From an uncultured Latescibacterota bacterium (lineage in GTDB: Bacteria; Latescibacterota; UBA2968; UBA8231): a DNA stretch of 64,000 bases. The notes under the pieces were generated by a model. The model searched no databases. It saw only the letters and a program-made list of their open reading frames with translations, and had not been told where the DNA came from. Positions 17,840 to 25,910 of the stretch are shown piece after piece. Made by a program: the position numbers and the translations under genes. Position 1 is the first letter of the stretch, and each line of letters starts with the position of its first letter. The stretch lies in contig OY282352.1 in NCBI GenBank assembly GCA_958295495.1, forward strand, positions 3,038,001 to 3,102,000. The letters are read 5' to 3'.

Positions 17840-18825
17840 AGTAGAAACGCTGCGTCGTGCCGGGCCTCGTGGTCGGACTGCCCGTCGCGGAGAGCATGTA
17901 GGAACGCTCCGGCTGGCGCAGGCCGGCTTGATCGTTGTAAGGCACATGCTCCCTGCGACCGTCCCCGTCGACGTCCGCTTCAACCCAGTCGAGGTGGAGC
18001 AGGCGATGGTAGGTGCGGTCGGCGATCATGCCGCGCAGCTCGGCGTTGAACCGCGAGATGATCGGCTCGGCGTCTGGAAGCGAGCGGCGGACGGCGAGGT
18101 GAAGCGCGTGTGAGCAGAGGAGTCGAGCCGAACGCCAGCCGCGTTCGAGCTTCTTCTCCGTAGTTGCTGATGATGTACTGGACGACCAAGTCGTCCATCA
18201 GCGTGTAGTCCACCTCACCGTTGAGGAGTTTTGCGACGCTGTCCTCTTCGCCGTTCGAGCCAACGACGATCAGCCCGTCCGTCGTCTCGCCTTCCTTGTC
18301 ATACACGTACCCAGCGGTCAAGGCGATCCGCTTGCCGGCGAGGTCGGCCAGCGAGGTCGCGGACACGTCGCTGCCCTGCCGCCCGACGAGGATCAACCGG
18401 TTCCAGAGATACGGCTGCGAGTACATCAGCACGGGTTCGCGCTCCGTGTACTTCCACACGGCCGCGCTTCCGTCGAACTCGCCGCTCAGCAGTGAGGAAG
18501 TAAACTTGGCTTCGTCCACGATGACCGTTTCGGCGATGATCCCCACGCGTCGGAGAGCCTCGCCGACCAGATCAAGGGCGAACCGCGGCTGTCCTAGCTC
18601 GTCGGTGAACGGCGTCCACGCCGTCGACACGAGCCGCAACTGCCGACTCGCGAGGGGGAGAGGGTCCCCGCGTGCCGTGCTTGAAGCGGATGTAGATGCC
18701 AAACGGTCCGCGGCGTCCACATCGGAATTGACCGCGGTGCCATGCCGCACGAGCAATGCCACCGAAAAAAACAAAACGCTAAAAATAAAAAACCCTATCA
18801 GGAGGTTGTTACCCGAGTTGCCCAT
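17661..18825 (-). pseudogene. Membrane-anchored periplasmic solute-binding protein (family 3), frameshifted and chimeric
   Basis: Starts at the ATG at 18825 (MGNSGNNLLIGFFIFSVLFF anchor, Ser/Thr linker). It continues as a family-3 solute-binding domain: LRLVSTAWTPFTDELGQPRF, FDGSAAVWKYTEREPVLMYS, DLAGKRIALTAGYVYDKEG and LLNGEVDYTLMDDLVVQYI. Near 18113 the frame breaks after LLTRA; the correct continuation ALHLAVRRSLPDAEPIISRF runs in another frame to 17661. The last 59 residues are not solute-binding sequence but the duplicated barrel C-terminus of the 193-bp repeat. Either a decayed gene or an assembly/indel problem. Confidence 0.75.
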
Positions 18826-18954
18826 GATCCATACTTCTTTCTCTAAGAGCCTATACGAAGATTGCTTTGCAGTTGATAAGAAGCGGTCTGAAAACCCACC
18901 TTGGGTCGTGTTGAACAAGCAGTAGAGACGGTCTCCGTCATTCTCCTGTATTGT

Positions 18955-21648
18955 CTAGAACATGAGGCCGGCGCGCAAATACACTCCCGTCAAGTCATCG
19001 CCGTTTACGACTGCCATGCTCAAGGTCTGCCGGCGCCGGAGGAAAGACAGCCACAATCCACCTCCCCTACTGGTGTGCCATGTATCAGCATCGTCCGGAT
19101 CCTCGGAATAAATCACCCGTCCGGTGTCAGCCGCACCGAACAAGCCCAACTCGCCCGGAACCAAAAGCTCGATTTTCGCCAGCACCAAGCGCAGTTCGGA
19201 ATTTCCATACAGTGCGGCGTCTCCTGCAAATCGGTTTTTTCGGAAACCACGTAAACTGCCGTTGGATATATCGCCACTGGTTAAGCCGGACCCACCCAAA
19301 AAGGCACTCTCGTGGAAGGGAAAGGTCCCCCACACCTTCTTGCCACCCGCTCGCAAGGCAAGGGTCGGGTTGGTCGGAATACGCGCTGTCGCGTATGCGC
19401 GTGCTTCTCCATCTATGGTGCCAAAGGCCGACGCCACATCCCAAACTCCCGGATAGACGGCTCCAGCAACCCGGACCAGAACTCCCCGAGTGGCATACTC
19501 TGCATTGTCACGCGTGTCGTACGCGATTTCACCCTGTGCCCCTACTTGGCCGAAGGAATCCATGCCGTAGTCGTACGCTGGGTGGCGACCGATGAATTTG
19601 TCCTTATTGGCATCTAGCGGCGTATTTGAATACTTGATGATCGGCCCCAAGCCAATGGTTAATGCCGAGCGCAGCGAGCTTATCCCTTTTATATGCCCTG
19701 CATGCTCTCTTGCTCGAAACTCGAGGGCTAATGCAAAAGCGAAATAATTTTGCTCCACCCCATAGAAAGAAGCCGGCTCTGGAATCTCCGTTTCGTTGCC
19801 GAATCCGTTGAACCGGATCACTTGGAGCCCGGAATACTTGAGGTGGACGCGCGCGTCGAGATCGAGCAGCCGTTGGCGGAAGGTGCCGGTATAGGAAACA
19901 GATGGCTTGAGACGATTAAGCGCCAGCCCGGCCCTGAAGGAATGACTCGACGAGAACAGGTGTTTGCGGTAGCCGAAATACTGCCGGTTGACGAGACCTC
20001 CTACGAACACCCTCAGAGCTGGATTGACTTTGAGGATCGGGAACGAAATCGTCTGCTGGCCCCAGTCCCGTACATACCGCGCGCGGCGACGATGAGGAAG
20101 GAGGACGTGCTTGTAGGGGCGCTCGTCAATTTTCGCTCCCTTGCCGAACCGATTTTTCCCGCGGTCATCATAAAACCGGGTCTTGGCAGCCCCCGCTTGG
20201 GATGAGTTTGCGAACGTGTCGTTCCCACCTCCGCCGTCGATGCGCACGGCAATCCGTCCTTGGGCCCCTGATATCTCCGCACGGTCGGCTCCCCCCCAGA
20301 GGTATATGCGGACTTCCCGGGTCTCTTGGGGGCGGAACGTCCGCTGGAAATAGGGCGTCTTCCTTGCTCCCTCAGGACCTTCCATGAGACCGATGCGGAC
20401 CACGAGATCGCCGCTCGGCAGGTGTTCACACTGGGCGTACTCGTCCTGATCGGTCGCTTGGATTGCGGCCTCGCGAGTAATCAACGCATAGTATTGACGG
20501 GCAAATTCAGGCAATGCGTCTCGCCGCGATTTGAGGGCGTTTGTAAGTGCTTCGCCAACGATCTTGTAATACGGCGGTGGGAGCTTCCGCACCGCATCCT
20601 CAATGACCGGGTCGGGGAGAGTGCCGTGGAACGCCGTTGCTACCGAGTCCCAGGCTGCCTTGTCGAGCTCGACGAGGAACTCGCGGTCCATCTGCCAACT
20701 AGTGGTCGATAGGCCCACTAGGCTCGGATAGGTGTCGCCGAACTTGAGCTGCCTAGGGAGTCCTCTACGCGCCACGGCCATGGCGAACCCGTCGAAGTCG
20801 ATGAAAGCCTGGTCGCGATCTTCGGGTATGGGAATATAGGTATGGCAGTCCCCGTCCGGGAACCGCGCCCACCGCCACTGACCGAAGTGGCGGTCTTTGT
20901 CCCCGATGAGGAAGTCCATCAGCCTCGCCTTCAGGTAGGCACGGGCATCGACGCGGTTGCAAGGCCCTTGCTCCAAATGCTTCCACAGCTTCTCCGTGCC
21001 GCTGACCTTGCGGGAACCGGCAAAGCCGGGCGTATCGTCCACCCCTTCAGAAGGGTGTTCCTGCAGCAGGCCCATAAGACCGGCAAATTCCTCGCGGTAC
21101 TCCTCCAGCCGAGGATCGTCTGGAATAACTACGAGCGTATGCTTGGCGTGGAGGATACCAGTGGCTTCCATCAGCGGATCGACCACGAGCGCCCCGGTGG
21201 GCAGCAGCGCACTGATTAGGTCCTGCAGGACATCGTCCACGATCGTATCCTTGAGCTCGTCCCAGATCCTTTTGGTAGGATCTTTATCTAGGGAGCGAAC
21301 CGTATATCGGCGGCCATCTTGCCCCGTAAAGTGTAGAGAGATGGACTGTCCAGAACCGCCGGGGCGCAGCGGCGTCAAGCCACCGCCTACGCGGTCGAGA
21401 TCGAGGACCGCCACCTCAATGGGGGTGGTCCAGAGATCCCGGTAATCGCGGCCGTAGAACCAACGCTTAAACCCGCCGGCGCGGAACCTTTCCCCTAGCA
21501 CCACCACGTGGGTCTTGGCACCCGGCGGAGGAATGGATCGGTGAATCCTGTACCCTGGCGGCGGGTCCTCCTGAGGTGTCGATTCTGTCGAAACAGAAAA
21601 AGCGAGCACCAACGAGAGTAAAACAGCGTTCGGCTTGGGAAGTATCAT
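18955..21648 (-). CDS. Outer-membrane D15/BamA-like barrel with kinase-like periplasmic region (paralogue 2)
   Basis: 897 aa from the ATG at 21648 (MILPKPNAVLLSLVLAFSVS signal). It is closely similar to the protein at 11622 along its whole length: IHRSIPPPGAKTHVVVLGERF, MDFLIGDKDRHFGQWRWARF, PIPEDRDQAFIDFDGF, and a D15-like end with SLRGFRKNRFAGDAALYGNS and a final Phe (YLRAGLMF). Same predicted roles: kinase-like periplasmic region plus outer-membrane barrel. The start overlaps the stop of a small secreted-protein gene by one base (TAATG), so they are coupled. The two paralogues flank the phosphoesterase/propeller/DUF4956 genes in opposite orientations. Confidence 0.82.
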   Translation of the reverse strand: MILPKPNAVLLSLVLAFSVSTESTPQEDPPPGYRIHRSIPPPGAKTHVVVLGERFRAGGFKRWFYGRDYRDLWTTPIEVAVLDLDRVGGGLTPLRPGGSGQSISLHFTGQDGRRYTVRSLDKDPTKRIWDELKDTIVDDVLQDLISALLPTGALVVDPLMEATGILHAKHTLVVIPDDPRLEEYREEFAGLMGLLQEHPSEGVDDTPGFAGSRKVSGTEKLWKHLEQGPCNRVDARAYLKARLMDFLIGDKDRHFGQWRWARFPDGDCHTYIPIPEDRDQAFIDFDGFAMAVARRGLPRQLKFGDTYPSLVGLSTTSWQMDREFLVELDKAAWDSVATAFHGTLPDPVIEDAVRKLPPPYYKIVGEALTNALKSRRDALPEFARQYYALITREAAIQATDQDEYAQCEHLPSGDLVVRIGLMEGPEGARKTPYFQRTFRPQETREVRIYLWGGADRAEISGAQGRIAVRIDGGGGNDTFANSSQAGAAKTRFYDDRGKNRFGKGAKIDERPYKHVLLPHRRRARYVRDWGQQTISFPILKVNPALRVFVGGLVNRQYFGYRKHLFSSSHSFRAGLALNRLKPSVSYTGTFRQRLLDLDARVHLKYSGLQVIRFNGFGNETEIPEPASFYGVEQNYFAFALALEFRAREHAGHIKGISSLRSALTIGLGPIIKYSNTPLDANKDKFIGRHPAYDYGMDSFGQVGAQGEIAYDTRDNAEYATRGVLVRVAGAVYPGVWDVASAFGTIDGEARAYATARIPTNPTLALRAGGKKVWGTFPFHESAFLGGSGLTSGDISNGSLRGFRKNRFAGDAALYGNSELRLVLAKIELLVPGELGLFGAADTGRVIYSEDPDDADTWHTSRGGGLWLSFLRRRQTLSMAVVNGDDLTGVYLRAGLMF

Positions 21649-21983
21649 TAGAGAAATCCGGTAAGGTTTGATGATCTGCCTGCTGTCGCGACCTCGGCGA
21701 GGCTGAGCACACGGCACACCATGACCTCGTAGGTGCCGATGCCGAGGTAGGAAATTCGCCCTATTGGGGGCAAAAGTTCGCTCATGTCCGCGGGCACCTC
21801 AAAGTCCAGGAGGACTTGGCTCAGCTCAAAGGTGCCATCTGCCCGAAAGGTCACGCGGAAGGTGACCTCGCCAATTTCATCATCGTCGATGATCGCCCCC
21901 CAAGTGCCGAGGAGGGCCTCTTCGGCGGCGAGCGGCGGGACGAGTAGGGCGAGGAACAGGATATGCGACAGAAGGTAACGCAT
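21648..21983 (-). CDS. Small secreted protein, lipocalin-like start
   Basis: 111 aa. Signal peptide MRYLLSHILFLALLVPPLAA, then GTWGAIIDDDEIGEVTFRVTF and RADGTFELSQVLLDF, which look like the first strands of a lipocalin-like or DUF-type periplasmic beta barrel. The C-terminus has no recognisable motif and is short for a lipocalin. It precedes and overlaps the barrel gene by one base, suggesting a joint envelope function. Function unknown. Confidence 0.6.
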   Translation of the reverse strand: MRYLLSHILFLALLVPPLAAEEALLGTWGAIIDDDEIGEVTFRVTFRADGTFELSQVLLDFEVPADMSELLPPIGRISYLGIGTYEVMVCRVLSLAEVATAGRSSNLTGFL

Positions 21984-22084
21984 GATAGCCTGCCTTTTAG
22001 GCGAAAGATGGGAAAAAGACTGCCGATAAGTACAAAAGAATGCTCTATTTACTGTCGTGTACTTAGCCTCCTTTCTTAAAATAC

Positions 22085-22168
22085 TGACGTTATGTGGTTT
22101 ATCGAAGACTGTTGACCCAAGATATTGGGGCGAAATCGAGATTTTTCTGGAAAAGCGGCGTAACGTCA
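22085..22168. mobile_element. 84-bp MITE-like element with TGACGTTA ends
   Basis: TGACGTTATGTGG at 22085-22097 and its imperfect inverse CGGCGTAACGTCA ending at 22168 form terminal inverted repeats, extended by C at 22084 and G at 22169. The ends match those of the larger element at 25878-30814. No coding capacity. Target duplications are not evident here (flanks TAAAATA and ATCATAA), so it may be old. Confidence 0.55.
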
Positions 22169-22176
22169 GATCATAA

Positions 22177-22777
22177 TCAGAACAACCCGTTCAGCGTTAT
22201 CCCGACACTTTTGATTTTTTCGCCCTCAACGCGCCGAAGGGAGAAGTTGGCATTTAGAAGCAACCGCGTCCCACTCGTCACTGGAATTCCGTACCCTCCA
22301 CCCACTAGGAACCCCGTCCCCCAGTCGCTTGTTGTATTTATCTCTATAAATATTGGCCACGTCCGCATTGATTCTAGAGTGGGCGAAGCCCACGTCAGCC
22401 CGCACGAAAGGCCCCTGCCCGATTTCGTGGGTCAGGAAGTACATGGTGCTTAAGGCATAGAGATAGTTGTAGAGGCTTAGTTCGACCTTGGCCCCCTTGA
22501 AAGTGCCTTCATAGGCATCAACGTTACCGTTTACAATAGCGCCAACAAGAGTCTTATCGCCCCGTGGCCAATAGAACCCAAACGTGTCTAAAGCCAATGC
22601 GATATGATCGACGTCAGGCGAATCGTTGAGTTCGTCGAGATACTCATCTGGGTAAGTATTGTTAACGTACCCTAGGCCCCAATAGGTGTACCAACTCTCC
22701 AGATCGTTGTCGCGGGCAGCCGAGGGATGGGAGAGGGCGATTACTACGGCGAGCGCGAATAACATGCGTGGCATCAT
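22177..22777 (-). pseudogene. Small outer-membrane beta-barrel protein, frameshifted at a G run
   Basis: The ATG at 22777 has an ideal AAGGAGG 8 nt upstream and a signal peptide (MMPRMLFALAVVIALSHPSA). The frame runs through barrel-like strands (KVELSLYNYLYALSTMYFLT, GPFVRADVGFAHSRI) to NKRLGDG. It then breaks within GGGGGACGGGG at about 22310-22325. The other frame continues FLVGGGYGIPVTSGTRLLL and ends SVGITLNGLF, with the terminal Phe expected of an outer-membrane protein. One inserted or lost G explains it. Could be a pseudogene, a phase-variable gene or a sequencing error. Confidence 0.65.
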
Positions 22778-23197
22778 GATGCCGACCTCCTTTATATAAG
22801 TGTAGATTTTCACCGAGGGCGATCCTCGGCTTTAAAACTCTCAGGGGGTATGGTTGAATATTGTTTGTACAGACCGCTGCCAACCCCGGCAGCGAATGGA
22901 GCATCAAGCGTCCGCTCGAGCGACCATCCGGCCCTTGATGGAACTCAAGAGACTGTAGCCTAATAGTCTGAAAATTGGGGGGGATAACTTATTGTCTTTC
23001 AACGACTTACAAAGAATTGTTGAATTTTGGAATTGGAAGCAGGATGTAATCATCGCGGCAACGTCCGCTCAAATGTTGAGTGATTTACCATCTTCCAGCT
23101 CGTCCTTCCGACGGGCGAAACAGCCAAGTCCGCGTCGAGGCTGTATTTGTATTACTAAAGCAATGAAACCATGAAAGTCAAGAAAATCTTAAACCAC
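22778..23197. other. Intergenic with a G-run/inverted-repeat motif
   Basis: No gene is supported here. At 22977-23009 a run of 7 G is followed by TAACTTATTGTCTTTCAACG and then ACTTA. The same arrangement with 13 G occurs at 53969-54006. Confidence 0.5.
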
Positions 23198-23390
23198 AGG
23201 TGGAATCGAACCTAGCGATCCGTACCCAAGCCCGCGTACACTGTGATGAAGGAGAGCAGCTCGGACGAAGCTGGCGACCCGTCGAGGTGCCTGCGAATCC
23301 AGCGCGCGCCGACATTGGTCGTCAGGGCGTAGCCCAAGTACGCGGAGTCGTTGGCGACTTGGCCAGCGAGCACCCACGTCGTGCCGTCGA
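23198..23390. repeat. 193-bp perfect direct repeat, copy 2 (native 3' end of the barrel gene)
   Basis: Identical to 17647-17839. Here it is the C-terminal 59 codons of the 881-aa outer-membrane protein, whose alternating hydrophobic strands it continues naturally, so this is probably the original location. Confidence 0.97.
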
Positions 23391-25857
23391 GGAGGTAGCC
23401 CGAGGGCAGGGGGTCTGGCTTGGGGCGGAGATTGTTGAACAGCTCGCACTCGGCCCCGGCGATGAAGCGCATGTTGCGGTTGATGCGGCGCACGGCTTGC
23501 AGCGAGAAAATTTCCGTTAGCTCGCGGATTTTGAGCGCGCTGCGCTGGGCCGGCACCCGATTGTTGTAAAGCTGTTTCCACTTGGGCACCACGGCCCAGC
23601 CGCGAATGTGGGTGGAGTACTCGCCTTTGGCCACAATGCCGAAGAAGCTCTGATCGCGCAACTCGCCTTCCTGATCGCCCAATTGCCGATAGAATTCGTG
23701 TTTGACCTTGGCCGTCAAGGGCAAATAGCGGTCGTAGTGTACTTCGAGGTACGTGGTGTTGACGAAGGCGTCGCGCGCTGGCAGGATGTCGCGAGTGAAA
23801 ACCGAGCGGCCGCGCGTGCCGGGCAAGTCGCGCCACAACAGCACGTCGTCGGGAATGTCGTCTTGGACCTTGCGCGGATTGGCAATCAGCCACGCGCTAA
23901 AGTCCTTTTCGGGAAACTCCTTTTTCGCGGTCAGCAACAGGTAGGCAGCTCGGTTTTCCCGGGCCGTCTCTAGCAGGCGCTGGTCGAGATAGCCAACCAT
24001 GACGGTCGTGCGGGGCAAGAGCTCGACGGCCGCATAGGCATTGAATCCCCGGCGGCCCAGCTTGTAGGGGTAATCGGCTTCCCCGTCGTCCTCGAAGCGG
24101 TCGATGACGCCGTTGCTGTTCATGTCCATGCCGAACAAAAACTCCGGCGGGTCCACTGCAAAGCGCAGAAACGGCTCCTCGTAGTCGGGCTGGGTGTTGA
24201 AGTTCCGGTTGAAATCCGAAATGTCGTCGTTGTCCTCGTCAATGCCTGGGAAGACCGCGGCGTCGGTCAGCAACTGCTGCCCCTGCCGAGTGTTGACGCG
24301 GCTGCCAAACGTGCGCCGCGTCCAGTCCGGCAGCTCGTCCTGATCGTCGTTGTCATCGACGAATTCGTACAGGTGCCGCTGCTCGTTATCGTAAAACACT
24401 TGCCCCTCGGCATTGGGGATGAAGGCGCGGGTGGAGTAATCCGCGTCGATGCTGAAAACCTCGGCGAAAAACGTATAGGGATAGTTGCGTTTCTGCGCGG
24501 TCGCGTACAGGGCTTGGGCCTCGTTGGTCGCCAGGGTCTGGTCCTTGGCCATGTTCTCGTTGGGAAAGCGGCGGTACTGAAAGTTGCGGACGAACTCGCC
24601 CCGGAAGTCAAAGCCTTGCAGACCGGCAATGGCGAGGTCGAAGCCCAACATGCGGGTCCCGGTTGGCAGGCCGTAGCTGAACCGGTGAAAGCCTTGATTC
24701 GAGCCGTCCTTGACGTTGCCGGCCGCGCGCAACACCGGCAGGAATACGGGTGTGCCGAGGTTGTTGGTCTGCTTGTTGGAGGTCACTTCGACCTTGTAGT
24801 CGTTGGCCAGCACGAGGCCGATCTCAATGCGCTCGATCTCGCGGAAATCGTCGATGGCGTCGTCCGTGCTCGGGGAGAAGTCCTCGATGTTGTACGTCAG
24901 CGTGATGACGTCCGTGCCGCTGGCCACAATCGCGCCGCCGCGCCGAATGCCGCCCTCAACCACGGGGGCGATGTCTTGGGAGTGTTCGACGCCGTTGATG
25001 AAGATGCGCCAGCGCGACAGCAGCGCGCCGCCCTCGCCGTCTTCGGGCGAATCGTCGGAAATGCGCACGACGATGGAGCGCACAAAGTCCGCGTTCATGG
25101 GGCCGCTGAGCAGGCCGCTGAGCGAGTTGTCGCCAAACGGCAGGTTGGAGTTGCGATGCGCCGCATTGACAAAGGTCGCGCCGAGAGCGGCAAAATCCCC
25201 GACCTGCACCCGCCCCTTGGCGGCCATCAGGGCGGTGAAGGTATTGGCCTGTACGCCACCTCCGACTTCGCTAGCGGAAATTTCCCCGGTGTTGCTGACC
25301 CGCGACGACAGCATGGTCAGGGCGTACTTGTCGGTCATAAGATCCCACTGAATGCCGTCGAAGCGCGGCTTGGAAAACGTCAGGGGGGTCAAGGTCGTGC
25401 GGATGCCGTCGCCCACCATCAGGGCCGAGTGGAACTGCCCGGAATGGCTCGACGATACGAGCAGGTTGTTGAACCACGAGCTAAAGCGCGGATTTTTGGT
25501 GATGATGCTGCCGTTGTCTTCTGGGTAGTCTTCGGTCCAGTCGTACACCAGCCAGCCCTGGGTGATGTAATCGCCGTACACGTCGTAGAACGGCGAGCCT
25601 TCCAAAAAGACCTCGGTGTAGCGCTCGTAGTGGTGGCGGGCGTAGTTGGAGTATTGCTCTTGCCGCCAGTCGTACAGCGAGTACAGCCGCTGCGGCAGAT
25701 ACCACTTGCGCACCGAGGGCACGAGGGTCGCCGGAGAAACTTCAGTGCCCGTGGCGTAATAGGGGTTGTCGTGCCCGGTGGCGCGTTGGGCGCTCGCCTC
25801 TTGCGGCGGCGTCCAAGCGAAGAGACAAATTAGCAATGCGAAAATTCGACGTCTCAC
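23212..25857 (-). CDS. Large outer-membrane beta-barrel protein
   Basis: 881 aa from a GTG at 25857 preceded by AAAAGGGAG. Signal peptide MRRRIFALLICLFAWTPPQE and cleavage near SAQ. The N-terminal ~400 residues include a jelly-roll-like secreted domain (GVEHSQDIAPVVEGGIRRGG). Asp-rich calcium-type loops (DDNDDQDELPDW, GIDEDNDDISDFNRN, DMNSNGVIDRFEDDGE) and long amphipathic strands to the end indicate a barrel exposed outside the cell. No family name can be assigned with confidence. It was probably the last gene of the 39028-30815 operon before the insertion at 25878-30814. Its final 59 codons are the 193-bp repeat. Confidence 0.75.
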   Translation of the reverse strand: MRRRIFALLICLFAWTPPQEASAQRATGHDNPYYATGTEVSPATLVPSVRKWYLPQRLYSLYDWRQEQYSNYARHHYERYTEVFLEGSPFYDVYGDYITQGWLVYDWTEDYPEDNGSIITKNPRFSSWFNNLLVSSSHSGQFHSALMVGDGIRTTLTPLTFSKPRFDGIQWDLMTDKYALTMLSSRVSNTGEISASEVGGGVQANTFTALMAAKGRVQVGDFAALGATFVNAAHRNSNLPFGDNSLSGLLSGPMNADFVRSIVVRISDDSPEDGEGGALLSRWRIFINGVEHSQDIAPVVEGGIRRGGAIVASGTDVITLTYNIEDFSPSTDDAIDDFREIERIEIGLVLANDYKVEVTSNKQTNNLGTPVFLPVLRAAGNVKDGSNQGFHRFSYGLPTGTRMLGFDLAIAGLQGFDFRGEFVRNFQYRRFPNENMAKDQTLATNEAQALYATAQKRNYPYTFFAEVFSIDADYSTRAFIPNAEGQVFYDNEQRHLYEFVDDNDDQDELPDWTRRTFGSRVNTRQGQQLLTDAAVFPGIDEDNDDISDFNRNFNTQPDYEEPFLRFAVDPPEFLFGMDMNSNGVIDRFEDDGEADYPYKLGRRGFNAYAAVELLPRTTVMVGYLDQRLLETARENRAAYLLLTAKKEFPEKDFSAWLIANPRKVQDDIPDDVLLWRDLPGTRGRSVFTRDILPARDAFVNTTYLEVHYDRYLPLTAKVKHEFYRQLGDQEGELRDQSFFGIVAKGEYSTHIRGWAVVPKWKQLYNNRVPAQRSALKIRELTEIFSLQAVRRINRNMRFIAGAECELFNNLRPKPDPLPSGYLLDGTTWVLAGQVANDSAYLGYALTTNVGARWIRRHLDGSPASSELLSFITVYAGLGTDR

Positions 25858-25910
25858 AGTGCGCTCCCTTTTAATAACTGACTTTACGCATCTATAATCC
25901 TCCTACTTCA

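Noticed and set aside
24373..25833. 486-codon plus-strand open frame opposite the large barrel gene
   Set aside because: No signal, motif or ribosome-binding site; GC-rich shadow of a clearly coding minus strand.
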